Positions 24,740 to 32,230 of a stretch of 64,000 nucleotides of DNA are shown here, in pieces. The stretch is from contig CAVRJK010000002.1 in the NCBI GenBank assembly GCA_963721645.1, forward strand, positions 496,001 to 560,000, read 5' to 3'. Positions within the stretch are counted from its first letter, which is position 1; each line of letters opens with the position of its first letter. The position numbers were made by a program, and so were the translations under genes. The stretch comes from JALZKA01 sp963721645 (GTDB lineage: Bacteria > Actinomycetota > Thermoleophilia > Solirubrobacterales > 70-9). The notes below the pieces were generated by a model, which made no database searches, was not told the DNA's origin, and saw nothing but the letters and a program-made list of their open reading frames with translations.

Positions 24740-25789
24740 CTAGAGCTCGTAGGCCTCTTTCAGCTCCGGGTCCTTCTCGGCCAGCATCTCGGCCAGCTCG
24801 ACCATCACCTTGCACTGCTTCCACGTGGCGTCGTCTTGCATCTTGCCGTCGATCATGTGGACGCCGCGGCCGTCGGGGATCGCCTCGATCACCTTCTTGG
24901 CGAACTTGACCTCCTCGGGGTCGGGCGAGAAGACCTTCTTGGCGATTTCGATCTGAACGGGGTGGAGCGACCAGGCTCCGACGCATCCCAAGAGGAAGCA
25001 GGCTCGGAACTGCGCCTCGCAGCCCTGGACGTCCTTGATGTCGCCGTAGGGGCCGTAGAAGGGCAGGATCCCCGCGGACGCGCAGGCGTCGACCATGCGG
25101 GCGATCGAGTAGTGCCAGGGGTCCTGCTGTGCGGTCGCGCGCGGCGCTTCGGGGTCGTCCGGGTCGGGGTCGTTGATGACCAGATAGCCGGGGTGGCCGC
25201 CGCCGACCCGTGTCGTCTTCATGCGGCGAGAGGCGGCGAGGTCTGCCGGCCCAAAGCTCATGCCCTGCATGCGCGGGCTGGCCGTGGCGATCTCCTCGAG
25301 GTTCACGACGCCCTGGGCCGTCTCCAGGATCGCGTGGATCATGATCGGCCGCTTGACCTTGGCCTTGGCCTCCAGCTGGGCGAGGAGGCGATCGACGTAG
25401 TGGATGTCCCAGGCGCCCTCGACCTTCGGGACCATGATCACGTCGAGCTTGTCGCCGATCTCGGTGACGAGGGTCGTGATGTCGTCCAAGACCCACGGGC
25501 TCGCGAGATCGTTGACTCGCGACCACAGCGCCGTCTCGCCGAAGTCGACCTCGTTGGCGACCTTTACGAGCCCTTCGCGGGCGGCCTCCTTGTTGTCGAC
25601 CGATACCGCGTCCTCCAGGTTGCCCAGGAGAATGTCGGCCGACTTCGCCATGTCCGGCACCTTGGCCGCCATCTTTGCGTTGGAGGCGTCGAAGAAGTGG
25701 ATCATCCGCGAGGGGCGAAACGGCACCTCGGAGACGGGCTCGGGCGCGCCGATGGCAAGGGGCTTCATGAAGTCACGAGGGTTTCTCAT
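24740..25789 (-). CDS. mcl: Malyl-CoA / beta-methylmalyl-CoA lyase (HpcH/HpaI aldolase family)
   Basis: A 349-aa protein. From memory it matches the Chloroflexus L-malyl-CoA/(S)-citramalyl-CoA lyase of the 3-hydroxypropionate bicycle almost end to end: FYKPLAIGAPEP-like start (FMKPLAIGAPEP), LLGNLEDAVSVDNKEAAREG, SPWVLDDI, LDVIMVPKVEGAWDIHYVD, HAILETAQGVVNLEEIA, FGPADLAASRRMKTTRVGGG and AMIDGKMQDDATWKQ-like MIDGKMQDDATWKQ. The reaction is reversible cleavage of malyl-CoA to glyoxylate and acetyl-CoA, or of beta-methylmalyl-CoA to glyoxylate and propionyl-CoA. It fits the ethylmalonyl-CoA enzymes elsewhere in the window. The start ATG 25789 lies 7 nt after a TAAGTT -10 box, so the message is probably leaderless. 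Confidence 0.9.
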   Translation of the reverse strand: MRNPRDFMKPLAIGAPEPVSEVPFRPSRMIHFFDASNAKMAAKVPDMAKSADILLGNLEDAVSVDNKEAAREGLVKVANEVDFGETALWSRVNDLASPWVLDDITTLVTEIGDKLDVIMVPKVEGAWDIHYVDRLLAQLEAKAKVKRPIMIHAILETAQGVVNLEEIATASPRMQGMSFGPADLAASRRMKTTRVGGGHPGYLVINDPDPDDPEAPRATAQQDPWHYSIARMVDACASAGILPFYGPYGDIKDVQGCEAQFRACFLLGCVGAWSLHPVQIEIAKKVFSPDPEEVKFAKKVIEAIPDGRGVHMIDGKMQDDATWKQCKVMVELAEMLAEKDPELKEAYEL

Positions 25790-25796
25790 GCGAGCG

Positions 25797-25840
25797 AACT
25801 TATCCGCCCGGTGCCAGGCACCGTGCCTGGCACCGGGCGG
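25797..25840 (-). promoter_or_regulatory. mcl promoter with 37-bp palindrome
   Basis: On the minus strand, TAAGTT (25802-25797) ends 7 nt before the mcl ATG. Just upstream is a perfect inverted repeat with 16-bp arms (25804-25819 and 25825-25840, 5-nt centre) containing CCCGGTGCCAGGCACC. It covers the spacer and -35 region, so it may be an operator. It could also act as a terminator hairpin for mcl's neighbour, though there is no T run. Confidence 0.5.
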
Positions 25841-25845
25841 GGCGG

Positions 25846-26679
25846 CTAGAGCCCCAGGCTGAACTCCGTGGGGTCCGGGCCTGTGCGCTTGCCTGCGTCG
25901 AGCTCTGAAATTGCGTCCATGTCGTCCTGGGAGAGCTCGAAGTCGAAGATCTCGAAGTTCTCTTTGATCCGCTCAGGCGTGACCGACTTGGGGATCGTCA
26001 CGTTTTTGAGCTCCATCTGCCAGCGCAGGATTACCTGAGCCGGTGACTTGCCATGAGAGTCCGCGATTCCGGCGAGAGCGGCGTTGTCGAAGTGCTCGCC
26101 CTGGCCAAGGGGACTCCAAGCCTGAGTCGCGATCCCGCGAGCGGCATGCACCTCGCGCATCCCGCGCTGCTGGAGCGAGGGATGAAGCTCGATCTGGTTG
26201 AGCGCCGGCACCGTGTCCGTCTCCTGCGCCAGGCGCTCTAAGTCTTCCTCGCGGAAGTTCGAGACTCCGATCGAGCGCACGCGGCCGTCCTCCCGAAGTT
26301 CCTCCATCGCCTTCCAGCTCTCGACAAAGAGGCCTGCCGACGGGACAGGCCAATGGATGAGATAAAGATCGACGTAGTCGAGCCCGAGCTTCGAGAGGCT
26401 TTCCTCGAAGGCTGCCTTCGCCCGATCGCGCCCCTGATCGGAGTTCCAGAGCTTTGTCGTCACGAAGAGCTCGGAGCGATCGATGCCGGATCCATTGATC
26501 GCGCCACCGACCTCGGCTTCGTTCTCGTATGCAGCGGCGGTGTCGATCGCCCGGTAGCCCACGTCGAGCGCCTTGGTAACGGCTTCGCCGGCGTCATCCT
26601 GCGCGATTTGCCATGTGCCGAATCCCAGCTGGGGAATCTCGGATCCGTCGTTGAGCTCGATCATCGGGACCTGCGGCAT
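25846..26679 (-). CDS. Aldo/keto reductase
   Basis: A 277-aa protein from ATG 26679 (MPQVPMIELNDGSEIPQLGFG), where family homology begins; the frame is open further upstream but unlike the family. TIM-barrel AKR features are VGYRAIDTAAAYENEAEVG (catalytic Asp and Tyr), FVTTKLWNSDQG (catalytic Lys), YVDLYLIHWPVP (catalytic His), IGVSNFREEDLE and IPKSVTPERIKENFEIF (NADPH site). It reduces aldehydes or ketones with NADPH, and the substrate is unknown; the length and motifs resemble 2,5-diketo-gluconate reductases. It is divergent from the membrane protein gene at 26747. Confidence 0.9.
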   Translation of the reverse strand: MPQVPMIELNDGSEIPQLGFGTWQIAQDDAGEAVTKALDVGYRAIDTAAAYENEAEVGGAINGSGIDRSELFVTTKLWNSDQGRDRAKAAFEESLSKLGLDYVDLYLIHWPVPSAGLFVESWKAMEELREDGRVRSIGVSNFREEDLERLAQETDTVPALNQIELHPSLQQRGMREVHAARGIATQAWSPLGQGEHFDNAALAGIADSHGKSPAQVILRWQMELKNVTIPKSVTPERIKENFEIFDFELSQDDMDAISELDAGKRTGPDPTEFSLGL

Positions 26680-26733
26680 CTGTTTCCCTTCATTCGTTTG
26701 GTCGGCTTCCCCGTACCCGGGGAAGCGTGGTTG

Positions 26734-26739
26734 TAGCCT
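26734..26739 (+). promoter_or_regulatory. -10 box (TAGCCT), leaderless
   Basis: It ends 7 nt before ATG 26747. This decides the start of the membrane protein below over the longer open frame from 26573. Confidence 0.45.
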
Positions 26740-26746
26740 GCCGCCG

Positions 26747-27658
26747 ATGGAAGGACGCCCTCTACGGCCACTGGGAATCGGCGAGATCCTCGACGCGTCG
26801 ATCAACCTCTACTCCCGCAACTTCTGGACGTTCGCAAGGATCGCGGCGGTGATCGCGGTGCCGATGGGCGTGATCATCTTCATCCTCGACCAGATCGCAT
26901 TTTCAAAGCCGGATGGATTCGCCGACGGGGTCGCATATCTGGGCGATTACTCGCAGCGTGTCGACTACAGCACCTTTACGACGATCACGATCATCGAGGG
27001 AGTCGTCGCCCTATTCGCGTTCCTCCTCGTGATCGGCGCTTCGTTCCGAGCGGTTTCCGAGCTGTACGTGGGCAGCGCCACGTCGAGCGGCGACTCAATC
27101 CGCTTCGCCGCCGGCCGCTTGCCCTCGATGGTCTGGATCGGATTCCTCTACACGCTGGGCATCGCGGCCGGCTTCTTTGCCTTCATCGCTCCGGGTATCT
27201 GGCTGATGGTTGCGTGGGCGCTGTGCATTCCAGCCCTTCTCGCCGAGAACCTCACGGGTACGAAAGCGCTCGGGCGCTCGTTCGGCCTGGTCAGGGACAA
27301 CTGGTGGCGCACGTTCGGCGTCTTCGTCGTGGGCCTGATCTTCATCGGCCTGTTTCAGTTCCTGCTCGGCATCGGCGCGTCGAGCCTGACCAGCCTGACC
27401 GAGGACTCGAAGAACCTCTCGCTACTGATCATCGACGGCGCGCAGGTCCTGACACTGATCATCACGGGACCGCTTCAGGCGGCGATCATTGCCGTCATCT
27501 ACTACGACCTTCGCGTGCGCAAAGAGGCCTTCGACGTGCAGCTTCTCACGCAGCAACTCGAGGAACCCGGCTCCTCCGTGTCGCCCCCTCCCGCAGGCGG
27601 GCCTTCACCTCCCGGCGAGGGGCCGCCCCCGCCGCCTTCGACCCCCTCGGGCTGGTGA
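26747..27658 (+). CDS. Multi-pass membrane protein (GDPD membrane-domain-like)
   Basis: About 303 aa with six or so membrane helices. It starts with the conserved opening RPLGIGEILDASINLYSRNFWTF, common in actinobacterial proteins annotated as glycerophosphoryl diester phosphodiesterase membrane domain. Helices are visible at ~22-42, ~85-105, ~135-160, ~162-180, ~210-235 and ~250-275. A conserved-looking ALGRSFGLVRDNWWRTFGVF precedes the fifth. The tail is Pro-rich and cytoplasmic. There is no catalytic domain. The role is unknown; members often lie next to transglutaminase or DUF4129 genes, which are absent here. The GNAT gene follows 28 nt after the stop. Confidence 0.75.
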   Translation: MEGRPLRPLGIGEILDASINLYSRNFWTFARIAAVIAVPMGVIIFILDQIAFSKPDGFADGVAYLGDYSQRVDYSTFTTITIIEGVVALFAFLLVIGASFRAVSELYVGSATSSGDSIRFAAGRLPSMVWIGFLYTLGIAAGFFAFIAPGIWLMVAWALCIPALLAENLTGTKALGRSFGLVRDNWWRTFGVFVVGLIFIGLFQFLLGIGASSLTSLTEDSKNLSLLIIDGAQVLTLIITGPLQAAIIAVIYYDLRVRKEAFDVQLLTQQLEEPGSSVSPPPAGGPSPPGEGPPPPPSTPSGW

Positions 27659-27686
27659 GACTGCCCGCGATCAAGGCGAGGCGGAC

Positions 27687-28148
27687 GTGAGTGTCGGCGG
27701 CGAGGTCCGTGCCGCGGGCGACGGCGACGTCGCCGGACTGATCGACGCCTACGAGTGGCTCTTCGCGCCGCCCGGGTCAACCCCCCAGGCTTGGGACGAG
27801 CGACGGGCCGCGGTTGCGTTGAAGCAGGCGATCGAATCCCACGACGCGGCTGTGCTGGTCACGACCTCCGACGACGGTGCGATCACGGGCTTCATCACTG
27901 GTTACCTGGACATCCACTCGGTCCGCTTTGGCTACCGCTGCTGGGTCGAGGACTTCGCCGTCGATCCCGTCCATCGCTCGCAGGGCATCGGAAGCCGTCT
28001 CCTCGAGGCCATGAGAGGCTGGGCGCGGGAGCGCGGTGCCACCCACCTGGAACTCGACTCGGCCGACGCGCGCCTCGATGCGCACCGCTTCTACGAGCGC
28101 GAGGGGGCGGACCCGGGCTCCCGTTCGTTTCGGTGGGACCCCGCTTGA
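27687..28148 (+). CDS. GNAT-family N-acetyltransferase
   Basis: A 153-aa protein from GTG 27687. The open frame upstream overlaps the membrane protein gene and is not family-like. The acetyl-CoA binding motif A is clear: VEDFAVDPVHRSQGIGSRLLEAMRGWA (Q/RxxGxG/A). It is followed by ATHLELDSADARLDAHRFYEREGA, the usual beta5-alpha4 part. It transfers acetyl from acetyl-CoA to an amine; the target is unknown. It follows the membrane protein closely and may be co-transcribed with it. Confidence 0.85.
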   Translation: MSVGGEVRAAGDGDVAGLIDAYEWLFAPPGSTPQAWDERRAAVALKQAIESHDAAVLVTTSDDGAITGFITGYLDIHSVRFGYRCWVEDFAVDPVHRSQGIGSRLLEAMRGWARERGATHLELDSADARLDAHRFYEREGADPGSRSFRWDPA

Positions 28149-28187
28149 TGGGCGTCAGCGGCGACCGGTACGCTGCGCGACGAACGC

Positions 28188-28220
28188 CCCAAGTGGCGTG
28201 AAACCACCACGCCAATTGGG
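28188..28220 (+). promoter_or_regulatory. Hairpin overlapping a ribosome binding site
   Basis: CCCAAGTGGCGTG (28188-28200) can pair with CACGCCAATTGGG (28208-28220) with one mismatch across a 7-nt loop. The 3' arm runs into GGGAGG (28218-28223), the ribosome binding site of the lipoprotein gene at 28227, so folding would hide part of that site. Confidence 0.4.
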
Positions 28221-28226
28221 AGGCAC

Positions 28227-28745
28227 ATGCACTTCGATTTGAAACGAAAGTCTGCCCTGATCGCGGCTGCCGCGGCTCTTGCCCTGGCCGGTTGCGGCGG
28301 AGATGACGACGACAGCGGCGATAGCGGCGACAGCGGCGACGGCGAGGCGCTCTCGGAGGCCGAGTACACGACCGAGGTAGAGGAAGTCCTCACAACGTTC
28401 GGCGAAAATTCGGTCAGCTTGGGCACAGAACTTTCGAGTGCGACATCTCCTGACGAGCTTCGCGCCGGAGTTGATGACCTGCAGGCGCTGACGCAGACCG
28501 CGGTCGATGACCTCAACGACATCGCGCCCCCCGAAGCCGCGGAGGAAGGCCACGAGACCCTCACGGGGGCGCTCGAGGGCTATCTGTCCGACATCGAGAC
28601 CCTCGCGGGAGCCGTCGAAAGCGATGATCCGGAGGCAGCCCAGGAGGCGGCCCTCGAGTTCCAAGAGGCCGCCACGGACGTCCAGTCCGAGCTCGCGGAA
28701 GCTGCCTCGCAACTCCAAGAGGCCGGGATCAATCCCGCCGAGTAG
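28227..28745 (+). CDS. Small predicted lipoprotein, helical
   Basis: A 172-aa protein. The signal peptide ends in a lipobox, ALALAGCGG, with Cys at about residue 23. It is followed by a low-complexity Asp/Ser/Gly linker (DDDDSGDSGDSGDG) and a helical acidic domain of ~130 residues with repeated Ala/Glu/Leu heptad-like segments (ALEGYLSDIETLAGAVESD, ALEFQEAATDVQSELAEAA). The protein should be anchored on the outer face of the membrane. No family with known function is recognised. GGGAGG lies 3 nt before the ATG, within the arm of a hairpin. Confidence 0.75.
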   Translation: MHFDLKRKSALIAAAAALALAGCGGDDDDSGDSGDSGDGEALSEAEYTTEVEEVLTTFGENSVSLGTELSSATSPDELRAGVDDLQALTQTAVDDLNDIAPPEAAEEGHETLTGALEGYLSDIETLAGAVESDDPEAAQEAALEFQEAATDVQSELAEAASQLQEAGINPAE

Positions 28746-28772
28746 CTCATTGCGACCCGGGGCCGGCGGCGC

Positions 28773-29210
28773 CTAGAGCCCGCCGGCCCTGAGGGCCGCC
28801 TGCTGGTCCAGATGGAACTGGACCGACGTGACCAGGTCACCGTCAAGGACGATCACCAGCGCGGCGGGCTGGGTCATCTCGACGCCCCCGTGCTCGGTGA
28901 CGTACGTCGTATCGACCATGAGCAGCATGGCGCTTTCACCTTCCAGCGCTCGATCGAGACGCGCTCTCACACTGCGAAAGCTGGCGGCGAAGTCGTCCCA
29001 TGCCCGCGTGATGCCGTCGACCCCGTCGAATACGGCCGGGGGAGTCGGGGGCATCGGATACATCAGGCATTGAAGGCCGGGCGCCGCATACGGCCGGACG
29101 ATCTCTGCGAGCGCAGCAGCCATCCTCGGCATCTCGCCAAAGTCGCTTCCGTCCGAAGCGACCCCGGCGAGCACCTCGCGCAGGACCTCCTTTGTGCTGG
29201 GCTCGGTCAT
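28773..29210 (-). CDS. NTF2-like / SnoaL-fold protein
   Basis: About 145 aa from ATG 29210 (MTEPSTKEVLREVLAG); an alternative start lies 18 nt upstream. The pattern fits a cone-shaped NTF2 fold: an N-terminal helix, then VFDGVDGITRAWDDFAASF, followed by MLLMVDTTYVTEHGGVEM and ALVIVLDGDLVTSVQFHLD strands. Proteins with 'DG.DGI..AW.D' usually hold a small ligand in the cone. The reaction is unknown. It is divergent from the acyl-CoA dehydrogenase gene, with starts 48 bp apart. Confidence 0.7.
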   Translation of the reverse strand: MTEPSTKEVLREVLAGVASDGSDFGEMPRMAAALAEIVRPYAAPGLQCLMYPMPPTPPAVFDGVDGITRAWDDFAASFRSVRARLDRALEGESAMLLMVDTTYVTEHGGVEMTQPAALVIVLDGDLVTSVQFHLDQQAALRAGGL

Positions 29211-29257
29211 GGCCAGAAGTATCCTCAATATCCCCCAATCCGAGAGAAACAGGAGCC

Positions 29258-30466
29258 ATGGCAGTAGCTAGCGCGACGTACCAGGAGATGACCGACGACC
29301 AGCAGGCGATCGTCGAGATGGTTCGCAGCTTCGTCGATAACGAGATCCTCCCCAACGCCGAGGAGTACGACCACGAGGACAAGTTCCCCGAGCCGATCGT
29401 CGAGCAGATGAAGGAGCTCGGCCTGTTCGGGGTCACGATTCCCGAGGAGTACGGCGGCATGGGCCTCGATCTGTCGACCTACACCCTGATCGTCGAGGAG
29501 CTCTCGCGCGGATGGATCTCGATCTCGGGCGTTGTCAACACCCACTTCATCGGCTCCTACCTCCTCATGAAGTTCGGCACCGACGAGCAGAAGGAGTACT
29601 TCCTGCCAAAGATGGCGACGGGCGAGATTCGCGCAGCCTTCTCGCTCTCTGAACCCGAGGTCGGCTCTGACGTCCAGGGCATCAAGGCTTCGGCCAAGCA
29701 GGACGGCGAATTCTGGATCCTCGACGGGCAAAAGATGTGGGTTACGAACGGCCTCGGCTCCGGCGTCGTCTTCGTGCTCATGAAGAACGACTCGAAAGCC
29801 GATCCGCCCTACAAGGGCATGACCTGCTTCATCACGGAGAAGGAACCCTGGGTCGAGAAGAACGAGGGAGCCTTCGAGGGTCTCGTGGTGCCACCGAAGA
29901 TCAAGAAGATGGGCTACAAGGGCGTCGAGTCCACCGAGCTGGTCTACTCGGGCTATCGCTGCCCGGAGAACCGGATTCTCGGCGGCCCAGAAGGCGTCGG
30001 GCAGGGCTTCACGCAGATGATGGACGCACTGGAGGTCGGGCGTGTCAACGTCGCGGCGCGCGGTGTCGGCATCGCGCAGCGCGCGCTTGAGTTGGCTCTT
30101 CGCTACTCACAGGAGCGAAAGACGTTCGGAAAGCCGATCGCGCAGCACCAGGCGATCCAGTTCAAGCTCGCTGAGATGGCGACAAAGATCGAGGCTGCAC
30201 GCTTGGTCACCCGCAAGGCGGCCCGAATGAAGGACGCAGGTGAGCGCTCCGACCTCGAGGCTGGAATGGCGAAGCTGCTGGCATCCGAGACGGGCAAGGA
30301 ATGCGTCGAGGAGTGCTTCCGGATCCACGGCGGCTACGGCTATTCGAAGGAGTATGAGATCGAACGGCTCTACCGCGACGCGCCGTTGCTTCTGATCGGC
30401 GAGGGCACATCCGAGATCCAGAAGATGGTCATCGGCAAGAAGCTCCTCCAGCGCTACAAGATCTGA
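29258..30466 (+). CDS. Acyl-CoA dehydrogenase, probably (2S)-methylsuccinyl-CoA dehydrogenase type
   Basis: A 402-aa protein from ATG 29258, with AGGAGCC directly upstream. It is a full acyl-CoA dehydrogenase: AFSLSEPEVGSD (FAD/substrate), DGQKMWVTNG, RVNVAARGVGIAQRALE, TFGKPIAQHQAIQFKLAEMA, RIHGGYGYSKEYEIERLYRDA and the C-terminal GEGTSEIQKMVI. The catalytic Glu is expected in YEIER. From memory it is close to the dehydrogenase encoded beside ccr and ecm in Streptomyces, which belongs to the ethylmalonyl-CoA pathway and would make mesaconyl-CoA from methylsuccinyl-CoA. Other branched short-chain acyl-CoAs are possible. There is no electron-transfer flavoprotein gene nearby. Confidence 0.85.
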   Translation: MAVASATYQEMTDDQQAIVEMVRSFVDNEILPNAEEYDHEDKFPEPIVEQMKELGLFGVTIPEEYGGMGLDLSTYTLIVEELSRGWISISGVVNTHFIGSYLLMKFGTDEQKEYFLPKMATGEIRAAFSLSEPEVGSDVQGIKASAKQDGEFWILDGQKMWVTNGLGSGVVFVLMKNDSKADPPYKGMTCFITEKEPWVEKNEGAFEGLVVPPKIKKMGYKGVESTELVYSGYRCPENRILGGPEGVGQGFTQMMDALEVGRVNVAARGVGIAQRALELALRYSQERKTFGKPIAQHQAIQFKLAEMATKIEAARLVTRKAARMKDAGERSDLEAGMAKLLASETGKECVEECFRIHGGYGYSKEYEIERLYRDAPLLLIGEGTSEIQKMVIGKKLLQRYKI

Positions 30467-30497
30467 CCCGCCACGGCAGGCCCGACCCACGCGCCGG

Positions 30498-31781
30498 TCA
30501 GCGCCTCTTCTTCACCTTGAAGTTCCACTTGCGGGCGGCGACCTGCGATCCGTCGGTCGCCTCGACCCGGATTTTGTGGCGGCCCTTGGCGAGACGGCCC
30601 GTCCGGTGGGTCAGCAGATCGGTCGCGCTGTTGTAGCTGAAACTCGAGGCTTCGACGCCGTCGACTTTCAAGCTCGTGATGTCACCGGGACTGAGGTCGG
30701 TAGCGGAATCCGTTACCGCCGCCTTGATGCGGGCACGTTTGCTCTTGATCTTTGAGCCCGGCGCGGGCTTGAGCGGAGTGACCTGGGGGGCCTCGTTGCC
30801 GGTGAGGGAGATCGTGAAGGAGTTCTCCCGCGCACCGCCGGCGTCGCCCACCGCGATCCAATAGGTGGTCCCAGCGACCGCGTTGAAGTTGGCGAGGCTG
30901 CCGAAACCGGATGAGCAGGAGTTGTTGTCGTCGACCACGCGAGTCAGGGAAGCGAGGTCAGAGCCGGTGTAGATGCCCAGGATGCTGTCGATCACGGCGG
31001 TGCAGACGTCGACCGTCGCCGGTCCGGACGCCGGCGCCGTCCATCGATACCAAGCGGTGTTGTCACCCAGCCAGAGGTTCGCGTCTGGCTGGCCGCTGTT
31101 GAGGTGGTCCGGCTCGCCCGCCTCGCGGCTGCCCCCGGCCGTTGTGCCACCCGCAGAGTCCGAGGAGCCTGAAAGCGTGCGCGCTCGAGCGAAGTCGTCG
31201 TTGGCAGCGCCCAGGTAGGTCGCATAGCGGAAGTCCTCGCCGTTCGTAAATCCTGAGATCGAAAAGGCGGCGCCGTTCGAGAAATAGATGGTCCCCGGGC
31301 ACGTGTCGCTGCGGGTCTCGACAGCGTTTTGCGCTGTGTCCGCCGTGTGAAGCGAGTACGCGTAAGTTGTCCCCTGGTCGAGGAAAGCCGCCGACGCGGC
31401 AGGGAACGTGACCGAGTAGTCGTGGAAGAAGTTGTCGGCATTGATCGAGGCCGCGGGGATCGACGTTGTGGCGAGCGGCGGAGTAGGAGGCCCGTCGGGA
31501 ATGCCGCCGGTCGTCGAGAGAACGTCAACGACGATGTCGCCGCCCGAGCCGCCGGGTGCGCGGGCGATGCGTCGGATCTCGAGATAGCGCAGCTTGCCGC
31601 TGGCGGTCGGTGTGAAGGTCTGTGCCCAGCGGAAGTTGCTGGAGATGACGGCGAAGCCACCTGCGCCCCCAGGAGCGCAAGCGACATCAGCTGTCCCGAC
31701 GGGAGCGGCGGAGGCCGGCGCGACAAGCAAGAGCGCGCTGACAAGGATTCCCACAGCGCATTTCGCCATCCTTTCCCCCAT
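30498..31781 (-). CDS. Secreted beta-sandwich protein with PPC-like domain
   Basis: A 427-aa protein. A signal peptide spans residues ~1-26 (CAVGILVSALLLVAPASAAP). Residues ~30-190 form a beta sandwich with RWAQTFTPTASGKLRYLEIRR, resembling carbohydrate- or choice-of-anchor-type domains. Residues ~195-330 look like a bacterial pre-peptidase C-terminal (PPC) domain: NDDFARARTLSG, NTAWYRWTAPASGPATVDVC, DSILGIYTGSDLASL, GTTYWIAVGDAGG. A last ~80-residue Ig-like part ends in a very basic tail (KVKKRR). There is no protease domain. The function is unknown; an extracellular binding or structural role is likely. It is convergent with the acyl-CoA dehydrogenase gene. Confidence 0.75.
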   Translation of the reverse strand: MGERMAKCAVGILVSALLLVAPASAAPVGTADVACAPGGAGGFAVISSNFRWAQTFTPTASGKLRYLEIRRIARAPGGSGGDIVVDVLSTTGGIPDGPPTPPLATTSIPAASINADNFFHDYSVTFPAASAAFLDQGTTYAYSLHTADTAQNAVETRSDTCPGTIYFSNGAAFSISGFTNGEDFRYATYLGAANDDFARARTLSGSSDSAGGTTAGGSREAGEPDHLNSGQPDANLWLGDNTAWYRWTAPASGPATVDVCTAVIDSILGIYTGSDLASLTRVVDDNNSCSSGFGSLANFNAVAGTTYWIAVGDAGGARENSFTISLTGNEAPQVTPLKPAPGSKIKSKRARIKAAVTDSATDLSPGDITSLKVDGVEASSFSYNSATDLLTHRTGRLAKGRHKIRVEATDGSQVAARKWNFKVKKRR

Positions 31782-31844
31782 GCATCGACTCTAGGCCCGC
31801 GCACGGCGCGTGTCAAGCAAAATCCGCCACCCTCGCAACCCGTC

Positions 31845-31850
31845 TAATCT
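31845..31850 (+). promoter_or_regulatory. -10 box (TAATCT), leaderless
   Basis: It ends 6 nt before GTG 31857 and supports that start. Confidence 0.4.
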
Positions 31851-31856
31851 GGTCTC

Positions 31857-32219
31857 GTGGCATCCGCAGCCGAGCTCATCAAGCAGTCCATCGACGGCCT
31901 CCTGGCCGAGGTGCCGCATCTGGCGAACCTCAAGATGGTGATCGGGCTTGAGCTCCGCGGTCGCGGCGACACGCAGCTCTACCGGGTCGAGCTTCCGGGG
32001 CCGAAGGTCTCGAAGGGATACGCGGACGACGAGCGGCTTCACGTCTCGATCCCGCGCTCGCATTTCAACGAGCTGGCGGCCGATGGAAAGCTCAAGCACT
32101 GGCACGAGGCCTATGACCACGGCCACATAAAGGTCGAGGGCGATCCACGCGTTCAGAAGCTGGTCGGCGGTGTCATGGCCAATGCGGAAGCGCGCACACA
32201 CCTGAAGAAGGCGCGCTGA
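31857..32219 (+). CDS. Conserved hypothetical protein (120 aa)
   Basis: A cytoplasmic protein of 120 aa with no membrane or signal segment. The pattern is an N-terminal helix (AELIKQSIDGLLAEVP), strands (MVIGLELRGRGDTQLYRVEL) and a helical end (HFNELAADGKLKHWHEAYDHGHIKVEG then VQKLVGGVMANAEAR). The layout recalls SCP2 sterol-carrier domains, where a beta sheet is followed by a ligand-covering helix and a 'GHIKVEGD' turn, but the match is weak. The winged-helix gene begins 11 nt after its stop, so the two were probably co-transcribed. Confidence 0.6.
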   Translation: MASAAELIKQSIDGLLAEVPHLANLKMVIGLELRGRGDTQLYRVELPGPKVSKGYADDERLHVSIPRSHFNELAADGKLKHWHEAYDHGHIKVEGDPRVQKLVGGVMANAEARTHLKKAR

Positions 32220-32230
32220 GCACAAGAGAG

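Noticed and set aside
26573..26746. N-terminal extension of the membrane protein at 26747
   Set aside because: It runs over the aldo/keto reductase start region, and a -10 box ends 7 nt before ATG 26747.
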